A stretch of DNA of 13,118 bases, from positions 1 to 13,118 of the forward strand of contig CAZBWW010000026.1 in the NCBI GenBank assembly GCA_964496005.1, written 5' to 3'. The DNA comes from CAZBWW01 sp964496005. GTDB taxonomy: Bacteria; Patescibacteriota; WWE3; UBA101185; UBA10185. Each line of letters starts with the position of its first letter. Position 1 is the stretch's first letter. A program made the position numbers and the translations under genes. Below are positions 7,041-13,118 of the stretch, piece after piece. The notes beneath the pieces were generated by a model. It was not told where the DNA came from. It was given only the letters and a program-made list of their open reading frames with translations, and ran no database searches.

Positions 7041-7892
7041 ATGCTCGGTGCCATAAGCCTGCTTGATTCAAAGTACCCAGACGCGCTTCGAAAGATTCCT
7101 GATCCGCCGGAGATTTTGTATTACAAAGGTACTGTGAATGAGAAGCTGTTTGAGAATTGCTTAGGTGTGGTAGGCAGTAGAAGGACGACCACTTATGGCA
7201 CCGAGATATGTTCAAAAATTGTATCTGAAATTGCAAATTACGGTGTGACGATAGTTTCAGGTTTCATGTATGGTATAGACGCAACAGCCCATGCGGCGGC
7301 AATGACTTTTGGGGGAAAAACTATTGCGGTAATGCCGTGTGGGATTAACTTAATACGGCCGGCATATCAACAAAGTCTATACTCAGAGATTATTGAAAAG
7401 GGAGGTTTAATAGTATCTGAATATCGGGCTGAATATGAACCAAAGGTGTGGATGTTTCCTAAACGCAACAGAATTATTGCCGGTCTATGCAAAGCTGTAT
7501 TGGTCGTTGAAGCTGCATCTGGGAGCGGGTCTCTAATTACTGCTGAGTACGCATTTCACTATGAGAGGGAAGTGATGGTTGTTCCGCAAAATGTAACTGC
7601 CAAAAACTCCACTGGTATTGTAGAGTTACTAAAACGCGGGGCAAAACCTGTTGCTACTGCGGCAGATGTACTTGCATATTTCGATAAACATAAACAGTTA
7701 ACTGATCACCAATACACATCAGAATCAAAATTAGCACAGTTAATTATAGAACAACTTTCTTATGAGCCGTTAACAGTAGATGAGTTAGCCAGAAAACTTG
7801 AAGTAAGTGTAGATAAGTTAGGTTCCGAACTTACACTACTGATTTTAAAAGGGCGAGTAGCTGAGAAAGAAAGCAAAATGTATGTTGGTTAA
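7041..7892 (+). CDS. dprA: DNA-processing protein DprA/Smf
   Basis: DprA binds incoming single-stranded DNA in the cytoplasm and loads RecA during natural transformation. The product is 283 aa. The Rossmann-like DprA domain shows GVVGSRRTTTYG at 42-53, SGFMYGIDATAH from 73, and FPKRNRIIAGL at 139-149, the most conserved family motif. Residues about 225-283 form the winged-helix domain often found at the DprA C-terminus. The N-terminal SAM-like extension of many homologues is absent, so the protein is compact. The ATG at 7041 is preceded by AAGG seven bases upstream, a reasonable ribosome-binding site. The last 11 bases overlap comM, so the two are probably translated from one message. Confidence 0.95.
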   Translation: MLGAISLLDSKYPDALRKIPDPPEILYYKGTVNEKLFENCLGVVGSRRTTTYGTEICSKIVSEIANYGVTIVSGFMYGIDATAHAAAMTFGGKTIAVMPCGINLIRPAYQQSLYSEIIEKGGLIVSEYRAEYEPKVWMFPKRNRIIAGLCKAVLVVEAASGSGSLITAEYAFHYEREVMVVPQNVTAKNSTGIVELLKRGAKPVATAADVLAYFDKHKQLTDHQYTSESKLAQLIIEQLSYEPLTVDELARKLEVSVDKLGSELTLLILKGRVAEKESKMYVG

Positions 7893-9396
7893 AGTCGGAT
7901 CGGTAGCAACATATGGGATGGATCTAATTAATGTAGTTATAGAAGTAAATGTAGCAAACCGAGGTTTTCCGGGATTCGATATTGTGGGTTTACCCGGAAA
8001 AGAAATATCAGAAAGTAAGCATAGAATCTTAACTGCATTACAGAACGCAAAAGTTGATATACCTCCACGAAAAATTGTTGTAAATCTTGCACCTGCAGAT
8101 GTACCTAAGGAAGGCGCATCATATGATTTACCAATTTCTGCCGGTCTAATAGCTGCTTTAAACAATTTCCGCATTCCAGACAACGCGCTGTTCTTTGGTG
8201 AACTATCTCTCGACGGCTCTGTAAGGAGAACTAGCGGTGTTTTTTTAGCAGCATTATGTGCACACGAGTACAGAAAGATTGGCATATTTATTCCTAGCGC
8301 GTCGGTAGCAGAAGCCAGGCTATTTAATGACGTGAAAGTATATGCTATCAATCATCTATCCGAACTGCTAACAGCATTTAAGATTGGAGATTATAATTCA
8401 TTACTTTATAACCAAAAAAATTATGACAATAATACCAAGGATATTCAAATTACGGATTTTGCTGAAATAATAGGACAAGAAACAGCTAAGCGTGCATTAG
8501 AGATTTCAGCTGCAGGCGGGCATAACATTTTGTTGCAGGGACCGCCTGGAGTAGGTAAGACTATGCTATCAAAAGCATATCAGTCAATACTGCCTGAACT
8601 TACCTATAATGAAACAATTGCTGTTACGAAGCTTTATTCTCTTAAAGGAAGTTTAACAAAAGAAACTCCAATAATAAAAACTCGACCATATCGTGCTCCA
8701 CACCATACTGTTTCATATATTGGAATGGTTGGTGGGGGAAGTGTACCGAAGCCTGGCGAAATTAGTCTTGCACACAAGGGGGTTTTATTTATGGATGAAT
8801 TTAATGAATTTTCCAGACAAGTTATTGAGGCACTTAGACAACCGTTGGAAAACGGATACGTTGTTGTTTCGCGAAGTAGGGGAAGTTTTCGATTTCCTGC
8901 GAGCTTTACATTACTAGCTTCTTGTAACCCATGTCCGTGCGGATATAAAGGTCATCCACGGAAAGAATGTGTATGTACTCCTCGCCAAATAGAATTATAT
9001 AAGAAAAAATTTTCAGGACCGATCATGGACAGGATTGATTTGTTTGTAGAAGTTAACGCAGTTGACATAGACAAATTATCCGGAAAAGCTAATGGTGGGG
9101 AAACATCTTTGGAAATAAAAAAGCGAGTTAATAAGGCAAGGCAAATACAGCAAAAACGCTACCAAACGCTTGAGGAAGTAACAACGAATCATGAGTTGAG
9201 CAAGCGGCACATTACTGCCTTTTGTCAACTAGGATTAACACAACAACGGTTATTAACAGCCGCGGCAACGAAGCTTGACTTATCCGCACGAGGGTATTTT
9301 AAAGTAATTAAGGTGGCTAGAACCATAGCAGATTTGGCTGAAGCTGAAAATATAGCAGACGAACACATTGCGGAAGCATTACAATACCGGCAATAA
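7882..9396 (+). CDS. comM: ComM/YifB-family AAA+ ATPase (Mg-chelatase-like)
   Basis: ComM is a hexameric AAA+ helicase that promotes branch migration so that transforming DNA is integrated. The product is 504 aa, the usual family length. An N-terminal ChlI/Lon-like domain (GFDIVGLPGKEISESKHRI, then VNLAPADVPKEGASYDLPI) precedes the AAA+ core: Walker A GPPGVGKT at 220-227, Walker B VLFMDE at 301-306, RPYRAPHHTVS in between, and a cysteine cluster (C348, C351, C353, C363, C365) that suggests a bound metal. RIDLFVEV and a C-terminal helical Mg-chelatase domain follow. The ATG at 7882 overlaps the dprA end by 11 bases, indicating coupling. YifB proteins also occur in species not known to transform, but here the com genes nearby support the competence role. 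Confidence 0.95.
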   Translation: MLVKVGSVATYGMDLINVVIEVNVANRGFPGFDIVGLPGKEISESKHRILTALQNAKVDIPPRKIVVNLAPADVPKEGASYDLPISAGLIAALNNFRIPDNALFFGELSLDGSVRRTSGVFLAALCAHEYRKIGIFIPSASVAEARLFNDVKVYAINHLSELLTAFKIGDYNSLLYNQKNYDNNTKDIQITDFAEIIGQETAKRALEISAAGGHNILLQGPPGVGKTMLSKAYQSILPELTYNETIAVTKLYSLKGSLTKETPIIKTRPYRAPHHTVSYIGMVGGGSVPKPGEISLAHKGVLFMDEFNEFSRQVIEALRQPLENGYVVVSRSRGSFRFPASFTLLASCNPCPCGYKGHPRKECVCTPRQIELYKKKFSGPIMDRIDLFVEVNAVDIDKLSGKANGGETSLEIKKRVNKARQIQQKRYQTLEEVTTNHELSKRHITAFCQLGLTQQRLLTAAATKLDLSARGYFKVIKVARTIADLAEAENIADEHIAEALQYRQ

Positions 9397-9487
9397 TGAA
9401 CTTCTGCATAAAGTCGAAAACAAGGATTAAGATTAGTCAGATACTCAGAATAATAGTTAAAATAATTATAAATTAAATCGTAAAGTA

Positions 9488-9516
9488 TTGCGTTGCAATA
9501 ATATTTATTGTATATT
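9488..9516 (+). promoter_or_regulatory. Promoter of the ArsR-type gene with a perfect inverted repeat filling the spacer
   Basis: TTGCGT (9488-9493), 17 bases, TATATT (9511-9516), then 6 bases to the ATG at 9523: again leaderless geometry with no Shine-Dalgarno. The inverted repeat CAATAA-TAT-TTATTG (9496-9510) fills nearly the whole -35/-10 spacer, a typical place for an autorepressor operator. Confidence 0.6.
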
Positions 9517-9522
9517 GGTTCT

Positions 9523-9819
9523 ATGACCGATATGCTTAAGTATTCAAGAGCATTTTCCGATAAAAACAGAGTTAAAATATTAGGCATGCTTTCCGATGGA
9601 GAGAAGAATGTCGGTACCGTTGCGGAATCTCTAAACGTAGAAGAAAATCTAGCTTCCCACCACTTAAGGGTTTTGTATAGTCTTGGACTGCTAAAAAGTA
9701 TAAAGAAAGGCAGACAGGTTTATTACGGATTAAATAAAAAGAAAATTGTGACTATGATGAAGGATATTAGCGAGAATCCGTTTTTTAGGGAAGCGATGGT
9801 TGAGGCCTTAGAACAATAA
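9523..9819 (+). CDS. ArsR/SmtB-type winged-helix transcriptional regulator
   Basis: The product is 98 aa, typical of a stand-alone ArsR repressor. RAFSDKNRVKILGMLSDGEK opens the wHTH, NVGTVAESLNVEENLASHHLRVLYSLGLL is the recognition HTH (the SxHLxxLxxxGLL signature), and KSIKKGRQVYYGLN is the wing. Most ArsR proteins sense metals through Cys or His clusters. This one has no cysteine at all and NVGTV replaces the classical ELCVCDL site, so it is probably not a thiol-based metal sensor. The ATG at 9523 is preferred over a TTG at 9508, which lies inside the promoter. It sits alone between comM and comEA. Competence control or plain autoregulation are both possible. Confidence 0.9.
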   Translation: MTDMLKYSRAFSDKNRVKILGMLSDGEKNVGTVAESLNVEENLASHHLRVLYSLGLLKSIKKGRQVYYGLNKKKIVTMMKDISENPFFREAMVEALEQ

Positions 9820-9944
9820 CTTTTTTGATTATTAATCTCTTTGTAGTAAGTAAAATAAAGTTTTCTACAAGTTATACCCTTAATTTTTAGCTTTGTATTT
9901 GCACACCTACTTAAAAATTTAATATGATCCATAAGTTTTTTATT

Positions 9945-9965
9945 TTTGCGGTAATTATGCGGGAA
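9945..9965 (+). repeat. 21-bp perfect direct repeat, copy 1
   Basis: The core is GCGGTAATTATGCGGG. An identical 21-bp copy lies at 10027-10047, 82 bases downstream. Each copy itself contains TGCGG twice, separated by the palindrome TAATTA, giving four TGCGG half-sites in all. Confidence 0.9.
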
Positions 9966-9981
9966 TAAACAAAACCTAAAG

Positions 9982-10000
9982 ATGTCCACACTTATCCACA
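9982..10000 (+). promoter_or_regulatory. DnaA-box pair (one perfect, one 7/9)
   Basis: TTATCCACA (9992-10000) is identical to the high-affinity E. coli DnaA box. ATGTCCACA (9982-9990) matches it at 7 of 9 positions, same orientation, 10 bases upstream, which is about one helical turn. An AT-rich run follows. A single 9-mer can occur by chance; the pairing and the flanking repeats raise its value. Confidence 0.45.
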
Positions 10001-10026
10001 AGCCTTATATTATTTACATAATTTAC

Positions 10027-10047
10027 TTTGCGGTAATTATGCGGGAA
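10027..10047 (+). repeat. 21-bp perfect direct repeat, copy 2
   Basis: Identical to 9945-9965 over 21 bases. The flanking bases differ, so this is a discrete repeated element rather than part of a longer duplication. The two copies bracket the DnaA-like sites and the AT-rich run. Confidence 0.9.
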
Positions 10048-10059
10048 ATGTATTTAGTT

Positions 10060-10084
10060 CTAGTCTGACTAGACAGTGCTGTCT
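10060..10084. promoter_or_regulatory. Two overlapping perfect palindromes upstream of comEA
   Basis: CTAGTC-T-GACTAG (10060-10072) and AGACAG-TG-CTGTCT (10071-10084) overlap by two bases. They could be regulator half-sites or alternative RNA hairpins. The second ends at a -35-like TTAACA (10084-10089), which with 17 bases and a weak TTAAGT (10107-10112) would again sit 6 bases before the ATG at 10119. That suggests an activator site, since the -10 box is poor. Confidence 0.5.
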
Positions 10085-10118
10085 TAACATTAACGGGCTA
10101 TTGTGTTTAAGTAGCTAC

Positions 10119-10892
10119 ATGAATTTTGTTAATCCTGACCATCAGTCATTTCTTTTTAGAAGTAGGTCATTTATAGGTAGTTCAGAAGGGAAGAAAGCAG
10201 TTATTGCAGTGCTAATTATACTTGGCATTTCGGGGTATTTAGTAGCAAACAGCTTACCAACTAAAAATACAAAAGTTGAACTTCAGGCTAATAGTTCAGG
10301 CTCTAATATTGGTGTCGACACAGAAAACGATACTGCCACTATTTTTGTTGACATTTCCGGCGCAATTGAAAAGCCGGGTATTTACGAATTACCGCGCACC
10401 GCCAGAGTTGCAGATCTGTTAGTGGTTGGTGGGCCTATATTAAGTGACGCATCAGCAAGGTGGGTTAGCCAGCACCTTAACCTGTCAGCTCCTTTAACTG
10501 ATGCGCAAAAATTATATATTCCATTTGAATGGGATTTCAAACCAACCGCTGTGTTAGAAGTTAGTGCTTTGGTCACGCCGCTTGTTTCAGGTACGCAAAC
10601 CAGCACTCAGCCAGCTGGTAATTCTTCTTCAAATTCGGTAGTTGTACCTAACACAAACTCAGCTAGTACAAACTCAGCTCCATCCTCCGATGACATGACT
10701 GTAAACGAAGCTAATCTTATTAATGTAAATACGGCAAGCCAGTCAGAACTAGAATCGTTAGACGGTATCGGCAAAGTTTATGCACAGCGGATGATGGAAA
10801 ACAGACCATACACGACAATTGAGGAATTGGCTGCTAAGGCTAGTATTCCCGCAAGTACAATTGCAAAGATAGCAAATTTCGTCACTTTTTAA
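10119..10892 (+). CDS. comEA: ComEA-type competence DNA receptor (SLBB + helix-hairpin-helix)
   Basis: ComEA is a membrane-anchored receptor that binds double-stranded DNA outside the cell and feeds it to ComEC. The product is 257 aa. A basic N-terminus is followed by one membrane helix at about 27-45. An SLBB domain lies at about 73-140 (IFVDISGAIEKPGIYELP is diagnostic). A Ser/Asn/Thr-rich flexible linker (about 155-195) leads to the C-terminal HhH DNA-binding domain (INVNTASQSELESLDGIGKVYAQRM). The order TM-SLBB-linker-HhH matches Gram-positive ComEA. I chose the ATG at 10119; a TTG at 10101 would add six residues. comEC begins four bases after the stop, so the genes form one operon. Confidence 0.93.
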   Translation: MNFVNPDHQSFLFRSRSFIGSSEGKKAVIAVLIILGISGYLVANSLPTKNTKVELQANSSGSNIGVDTENDTATIFVDISGAIEKPGIYELPRTARVADLLVVGGPILSDASARWVSQHLNLSAPLTDAQKLYIPFEWDFKPTAVLEVSALVTPLVSGTQTSTQPAGNSSSNSVVVPNTNSASTNSAPSSDDMTVNEANLINVNTASQSELESLDGIGKVYAQRMMENRPYTTIEELAAKASIPASTIAKIANFVTF

Positions 10893-10896
10893 GTGT

Positions 10897-12039
10897 GTGT
10901 TTGGTGTTGTTTCTAGATATAAATATTTCCTTTTTTTGATTTTGGTTTTTTTATTTCGGCTCGTGGCTTATTGCTCAGGAAACACTTTACTAGAAAGCTT
11001 AAACCAATTTAATATGACACAGTGTGCAAATAAAAGCCAAAATTTTGAAATAAAGCACGTTAACTCAACATACACTGTTCAGCAGAAAGTAGGGGATTTC
11101 ATTCAAGAACTTACAGCAGATATTAGAATTAAAGCCTCAGAGAATGTAAGGCAAAAAATTCCAAGTCCGCATAGCGAATTATTGTTAGGACTTACATTAG
11201 GTATTAATGATATTTCAAAAATTCCTACGTTTAACGACGTCGTGCGAACCACGGGTACAATACATGTGATTGTTGTGTCTGGTTATAATATTAGTTTGGT
11301 TTTTACACTTGTAATTAGAATTTTAGGTTCCCAGTATCGTACTAAAAATTTAATTAGCGCACTTGTAATTACATTGCTGTATGCGGTAATTTCCGGTTTC
11401 GATCCTCCTGTGATTAGAGCATGGATTATGGGTTCAATTGCTGCAAGTGCTAAGTTCTATGGCAGGATTGTAAATGCAGCAGAATTGTTACTATTCTCTG
11501 CACTGACTATGCTTGTAATTAACCCCGCGTTTTTATTTAGTCTTAGCTTTCAACTGAGTTTTCTTGCCACATTAAGTTTGGTTTACTTTTCAGATATAAG
11601 TTCATATTTTGTGGTCAAGGTACTTACTATTATTGGTTTAACAAGGTTTAAAAAAAGTGTCATAGTTGCAGATTTGACCGCGACACTATCAGCTCAGATA
11701 CTGGTTTGGCCATTAATTTCGTATCATTTTGAGCAGGTTAGTATAATAAGTCCGGTAGTTAATGCAGTAATTTTATGGACTATTCCGCTTGCAACTATAT
11801 TAGGCGGTTTGTTCTTACTCACAACCTTTTTACCCGGATTTATTGGTGAAATAATTTCATATTGCGTACAGTACATACTTATGGTTCCACTTGATATTTT
11901 TGTACGTGCGGTTTATTTTTTTGCCAATTTTGAGTTGGCAACACTTAACTTCAAAATTACTGCACTAGTTTTCTTACTGTATTTTATTGCTGTTTTATTT
12001 TTAGGTCATTTTTACAAGCTGAGGGCTGTGTCTAAATGA
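10897..12039 (+). CDS. comEC: ComEC/Rec2 membrane channel domain (competence domain only)
   Basis: ComEC forms the membrane channel that carries single-stranded DNA into the cell. This product is 380 aa, about half the usual length, and has only the membrane part. A first helix (about 9-27) is followed by an exterior segment with two cysteines (in YCSGN and TQCANK) that could form a disulfide. The competence domain carries LLLGLTLGINDIS, HVIVVSGYNIS from H123, and PPVIRAWIMG, then multiple membrane helices to the C-terminus. The OB-fold domain of full-length ComEC is missing or strongly reduced, and the metallo-beta-lactamase part is the next gene. GTG at 10897 is the most upstream start that fits, four bases after comEA, so coupling is likely. 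The stop overlaps the next ATG (ATGA). Confidence 0.92.
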   Translation: MFGVVSRYKYFLFLILVFLFRLVAYCSGNTLLESLNQFNMTQCANKSQNFEIKHVNSTYTVQQKVGDFIQELTADIRIKASENVRQKIPSPHSELLLGLTLGINDISKIPTFNDVVRTTGTIHVIVVSGYNISLVFTLVIRILGSQYRTKNLISALVITLLYAVISGFDPPVIRAWIMGSIAASAKFYGRIVNAAELLLFSALTMLVINPAFLFSLSFQLSFLATLSLVYFSDISSYFVVKVLTIIGLTRFKKSVIVADLTATLSAQILVWPLISYHFEQVSIISPVVNAVILWTIPLATILGGLFLLTTFLPGFIGEIISYCVQYILMVPLDIFVRAVYFFANFELATLNFKITALVFLLYFIAVLFLGHFYKLRAVSK

Positions 12040-12878
12040 CAAAATGGCACACAACACTTTCACTTATTTGTTACTTTTTGCTTACCATTGTGTTGGTAGA
12101 ATACAAAAAGTATACGGCATTGCCTTATGTATCAGTAAAAATATTGGACGTAGGTCAGGGAGACGCTGTTTTAATTACCTCTTCAAATGGGAACATTATT
12201 TTAATTGACGGCGGACCTGATTATGAGCTTGACCGGTATCTTTTTGCTGAACATATGCTTACGCAATGTACTGTTGAGGTTATGGTACTTACTCATCCGC
12301 ACATGGACCATCTGGTAGGGTTAAACAGAGTGTTACAGCGGTGTATTGTAAAGCAAATATTCTTTACTACTGTAGAGTACGATAGCCAATTATATAGTAC
12401 TTGGCAGGACCTTGTTACACAAGAAACAACTAGCCAAAATAACTATCTTGTAGCCGGTGATCGGTTTTCAGTTGACGGGATAGATTTTTATGTGCTGTGG
12501 CCGACTGAGGACTATTTAAATAAACCAAACGATAATGTAAATAATGCATCGATAGTGTTGTTTATGGATTATGGCAAGTTCGAGGGTATTTTTTTAGGTG
12601 ATGCAGAACACGAAGCCTTAGCAAAAATAGACATTACCAGGATTCTACCCCTTATTGACGGTAAGCTTGATGTATATAAGGTTTCACACCATGGATCGCA
12701 AAATGGCTTAGACCAAGAAGTAGTGCGTGTGCTAGACCCGGCATACGCTGTTGTAAGTGTTGGGCAGAATAACAGTTATGGACACCCAAGCCATGAAGTG
12801 GTGGAATTTTTTGAAAGATCGGCTATTCCTTTGTATAGAACCGATAAACAAGGAACAATAGAGTTTAAAATATATTGA
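12036..12878 (+). CDS. ComEC-type metallo-beta-lactamase-fold protein, separate and membrane-anchored
   Basis: This is the C-terminal MBL part of ComEC as its own 280-aa protein. In ComEC this domain is thought to degrade the non-transported DNA strand. An N-terminal hydrophobic segment (about 7-22) should anchor or export it, placing the domain outside next to the channel. Family marks are ILDVGQGDAVLI, LIDGG, the metal motif THPHMDH (H87, H89, D91, H92), LGDAE (D189), KVSHHGSQNG (H218, H219) and SVGQNNSYGHPS (H250). All expected metal ligands appear present, so activity is plausible. The ATG overlaps the comEC stop by four bases, a classic sign of coupled translation and equal amounts of both halves. 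Confidence 0.92.
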   Translation: MTKWHTTLSLICYFLLTIVLVEYKKYTALPYVSVKILDVGQGDAVLITSSNGNIILIDGGPDYELDRYLFAEHMLTQCTVEVMVLTHPHMDHLVGLNRVLQRCIVKQIFFTTVEYDSQLYSTWQDLVTQETTSQNNYLVAGDRFSVDGIDFYVLWPTEDYLNKPNDNVNNASIVLFMDYGKFEGIFLGDAEHEALAKIDITRILPLIDGKLDVYKVSHHGSQNGLDQEVVRVLDPAYAVVSVGQNNSYGHPSHEVVEFFERSAIPLYRTDKQGTIEFKIY

Positions 12879-12909
12879 GGCAACTCGCCCGTAAATACAC
12901 GCTTTTTTT

Positions 12910-12918
12910 TGCTAGTAT
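12910..12918 (+). promoter_or_regulatory. Extended -10 box for argS, leaderless geometry
   Basis: TGC-TAGTAT (12910-12918) is an extended -10 (TGnTAnnnT) ending 6 bases before the ATG at 12925. There is no good -35 and no Shine-Dalgarno. It follows a run of eight T (12903-12910), which lacks a clear stem and is not called as a terminator. Confidence 0.35.
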
Positions 12919-12924
12919 ATACGT

Positions 12925-13118
12925 ATGTTAAAAAAAGAGCTTGAGCAAAAGATTATACGAGCTGTACAGAAGGTGTATAAGGTTGATTTGGAAAAGGCAG
13001 TAATAGAACACCCGGCAAATGAAGCTTTTGGGGATTATGCATCAAACGCCGCACTTGAATTAGCTAAAGAGCTTAAGCAACGACCTATGGAGATTGCCGA
13101 AAAGCTATGCTATGAGTT
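12925..13118 (+). CDS. argS: Arginyl-tRNA synthetase, N-terminal fragment (continues past window)
   Basis: ArgRS charges tRNA-Arg in the cytoplasm. Only the first 64 codons are in the window. They match the N-terminal Add-1 domain of ArgRS: a leading amphipathic helix (LKKELEQKIIRAVQKVY), then EHPANEAFGDYASNAALELAKELKQRPMEIAEKL, in which the FGDYASN-ALxLAK stretch is the family hallmark. The catalytic domain lies beyond the edge. It starts 47 bases after the MBL gene and probably has its own promoter, so it is likely not part of the com operon in function. Confidence 0.9.
   Translation, partial: MLKKELEQKIIRAVQKVYKVDLEKAVIEHPANEAFGDYASNAALELAKELKQRPMEIAEKLCYE

Larger units (their letters stand above)
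9820..10118. other. AT-rich intergenic region with direct repeats, DnaA box and palindromes
   Basis: This 299-base gap is the longest gene-free stretch in the window. It holds, in order: a 6-bp inverted repeat TTGTAG/CTACAA (9841-9846, 9865-9870), the first copy of a 21-bp repeat, two DnaA-box-like sites, an AT-rich run (about 10003-10030), the second repeat copy, and two overlapping palindromes before comEA. I see no convincing open frame. It may be a regulatory hub or a DnaA-bound site. Confidence 0.7.

Noticed and set aside
9508..9522. TTG start for the ArsR-type gene
   Set aside because: It falls inside the promoter spacer and its inverted repeat; the ATG at 9523 has a well-spaced promoter.
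9841..9870. TTGTAG/CTACAA inverted repeat as terminator of the ArsR-type gene
   Set aside because: Six A-T-rich pairs around an 18-base loop, with no T tract after it, is too weak to call.
10101..10118. TTG start for comEA
   Set aside because: It adds only six residues of no family character; the ATG at 10119 is a better start codon.
1..13118. Alternative genetic code with TGA read as glycine, known in some CPR lineages
   Set aside because: The genes read through cleanly without in-frame TGA, and TGA is used as the stop of comEC and the MBL gene.

Overview
The window looks like chromosomal sequence from an uncultured bacterium of the Candidate Phyla Radiation (Patescibacteria), perhaps of the Microgenomates/Katanobacteria type. 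The reasons are AT-rich compact genes, short intergenic gaps, an apparently complete com-type DNA-uptake gene set in a simple housekeeping context, and above all a giant surface protein that fuses MerR-like helix-turn-helix domains, one membrane helix and YadA/tail-fibre-like repeats. The phylum is an inference. Genes end at TAA or TGA and no in-frame TGA was found, so the standard bacterial code fits. A 10-base N run at 2316-2325 shows a scaffolded draft assembly.

Layout. 1-4640 (minus): one open frame of at least 1545 codons, running off the left edge. It holds two tandem MerR-like HTH domains, a Lys-rich linker, a transmembrane helix, and more than 1300 residues of predicted exterior beta repeats. 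4641-4811: divergent promoter region with nested palindromes. 4812-5930 (plus): obg GTPase. 6014-6089 (plus): tRNA-Ala(GGC). 6195-6869 (minus): a second, much smaller HTH-TM-ectodomain protein. 7041-9396 (plus): dprA and comM (yifB), overlapping by 11 bases. 9523-9819 (plus): a cysteine-free ArsR-type regulator. 9820-10118: a 299-base AT-rich gap with a 21-bp direct repeat, a consensus DnaA box and paired palindromes. 10119-12878 (plus): comEA, then comEC split into a membrane-channel gene and a metallo-beta-lactamase-fold gene, tightly coupled. 12925-13118 (plus): start of argS.

How the genes fit together. comEA, comEC and its MBL partner, dprA and comM cover DNA binding at the surface, transport of single strands across the membrane, loading of the recombinase, and branch migration: a natural-transformation module. 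The ArsR-type gene between the two halves is a candidate regulator. The two membrane-anchored MerR-like proteins sit a few kb away and are the least explained part of the window. They place DNA-binding domains on the cytoplasmic face and surface-exposed domains outside.

A recurring signal is a -10 hexamer ending exactly 6 nt before the start codon, with no Shine-Dalgarno sequence (obg, the small MerR-like gene, the ArsR gene, argS, weakly comEA). This suggests leaderless mRNAs. Several of these promoters carry perfect palindromes in or beside the -35/-10 spacer.
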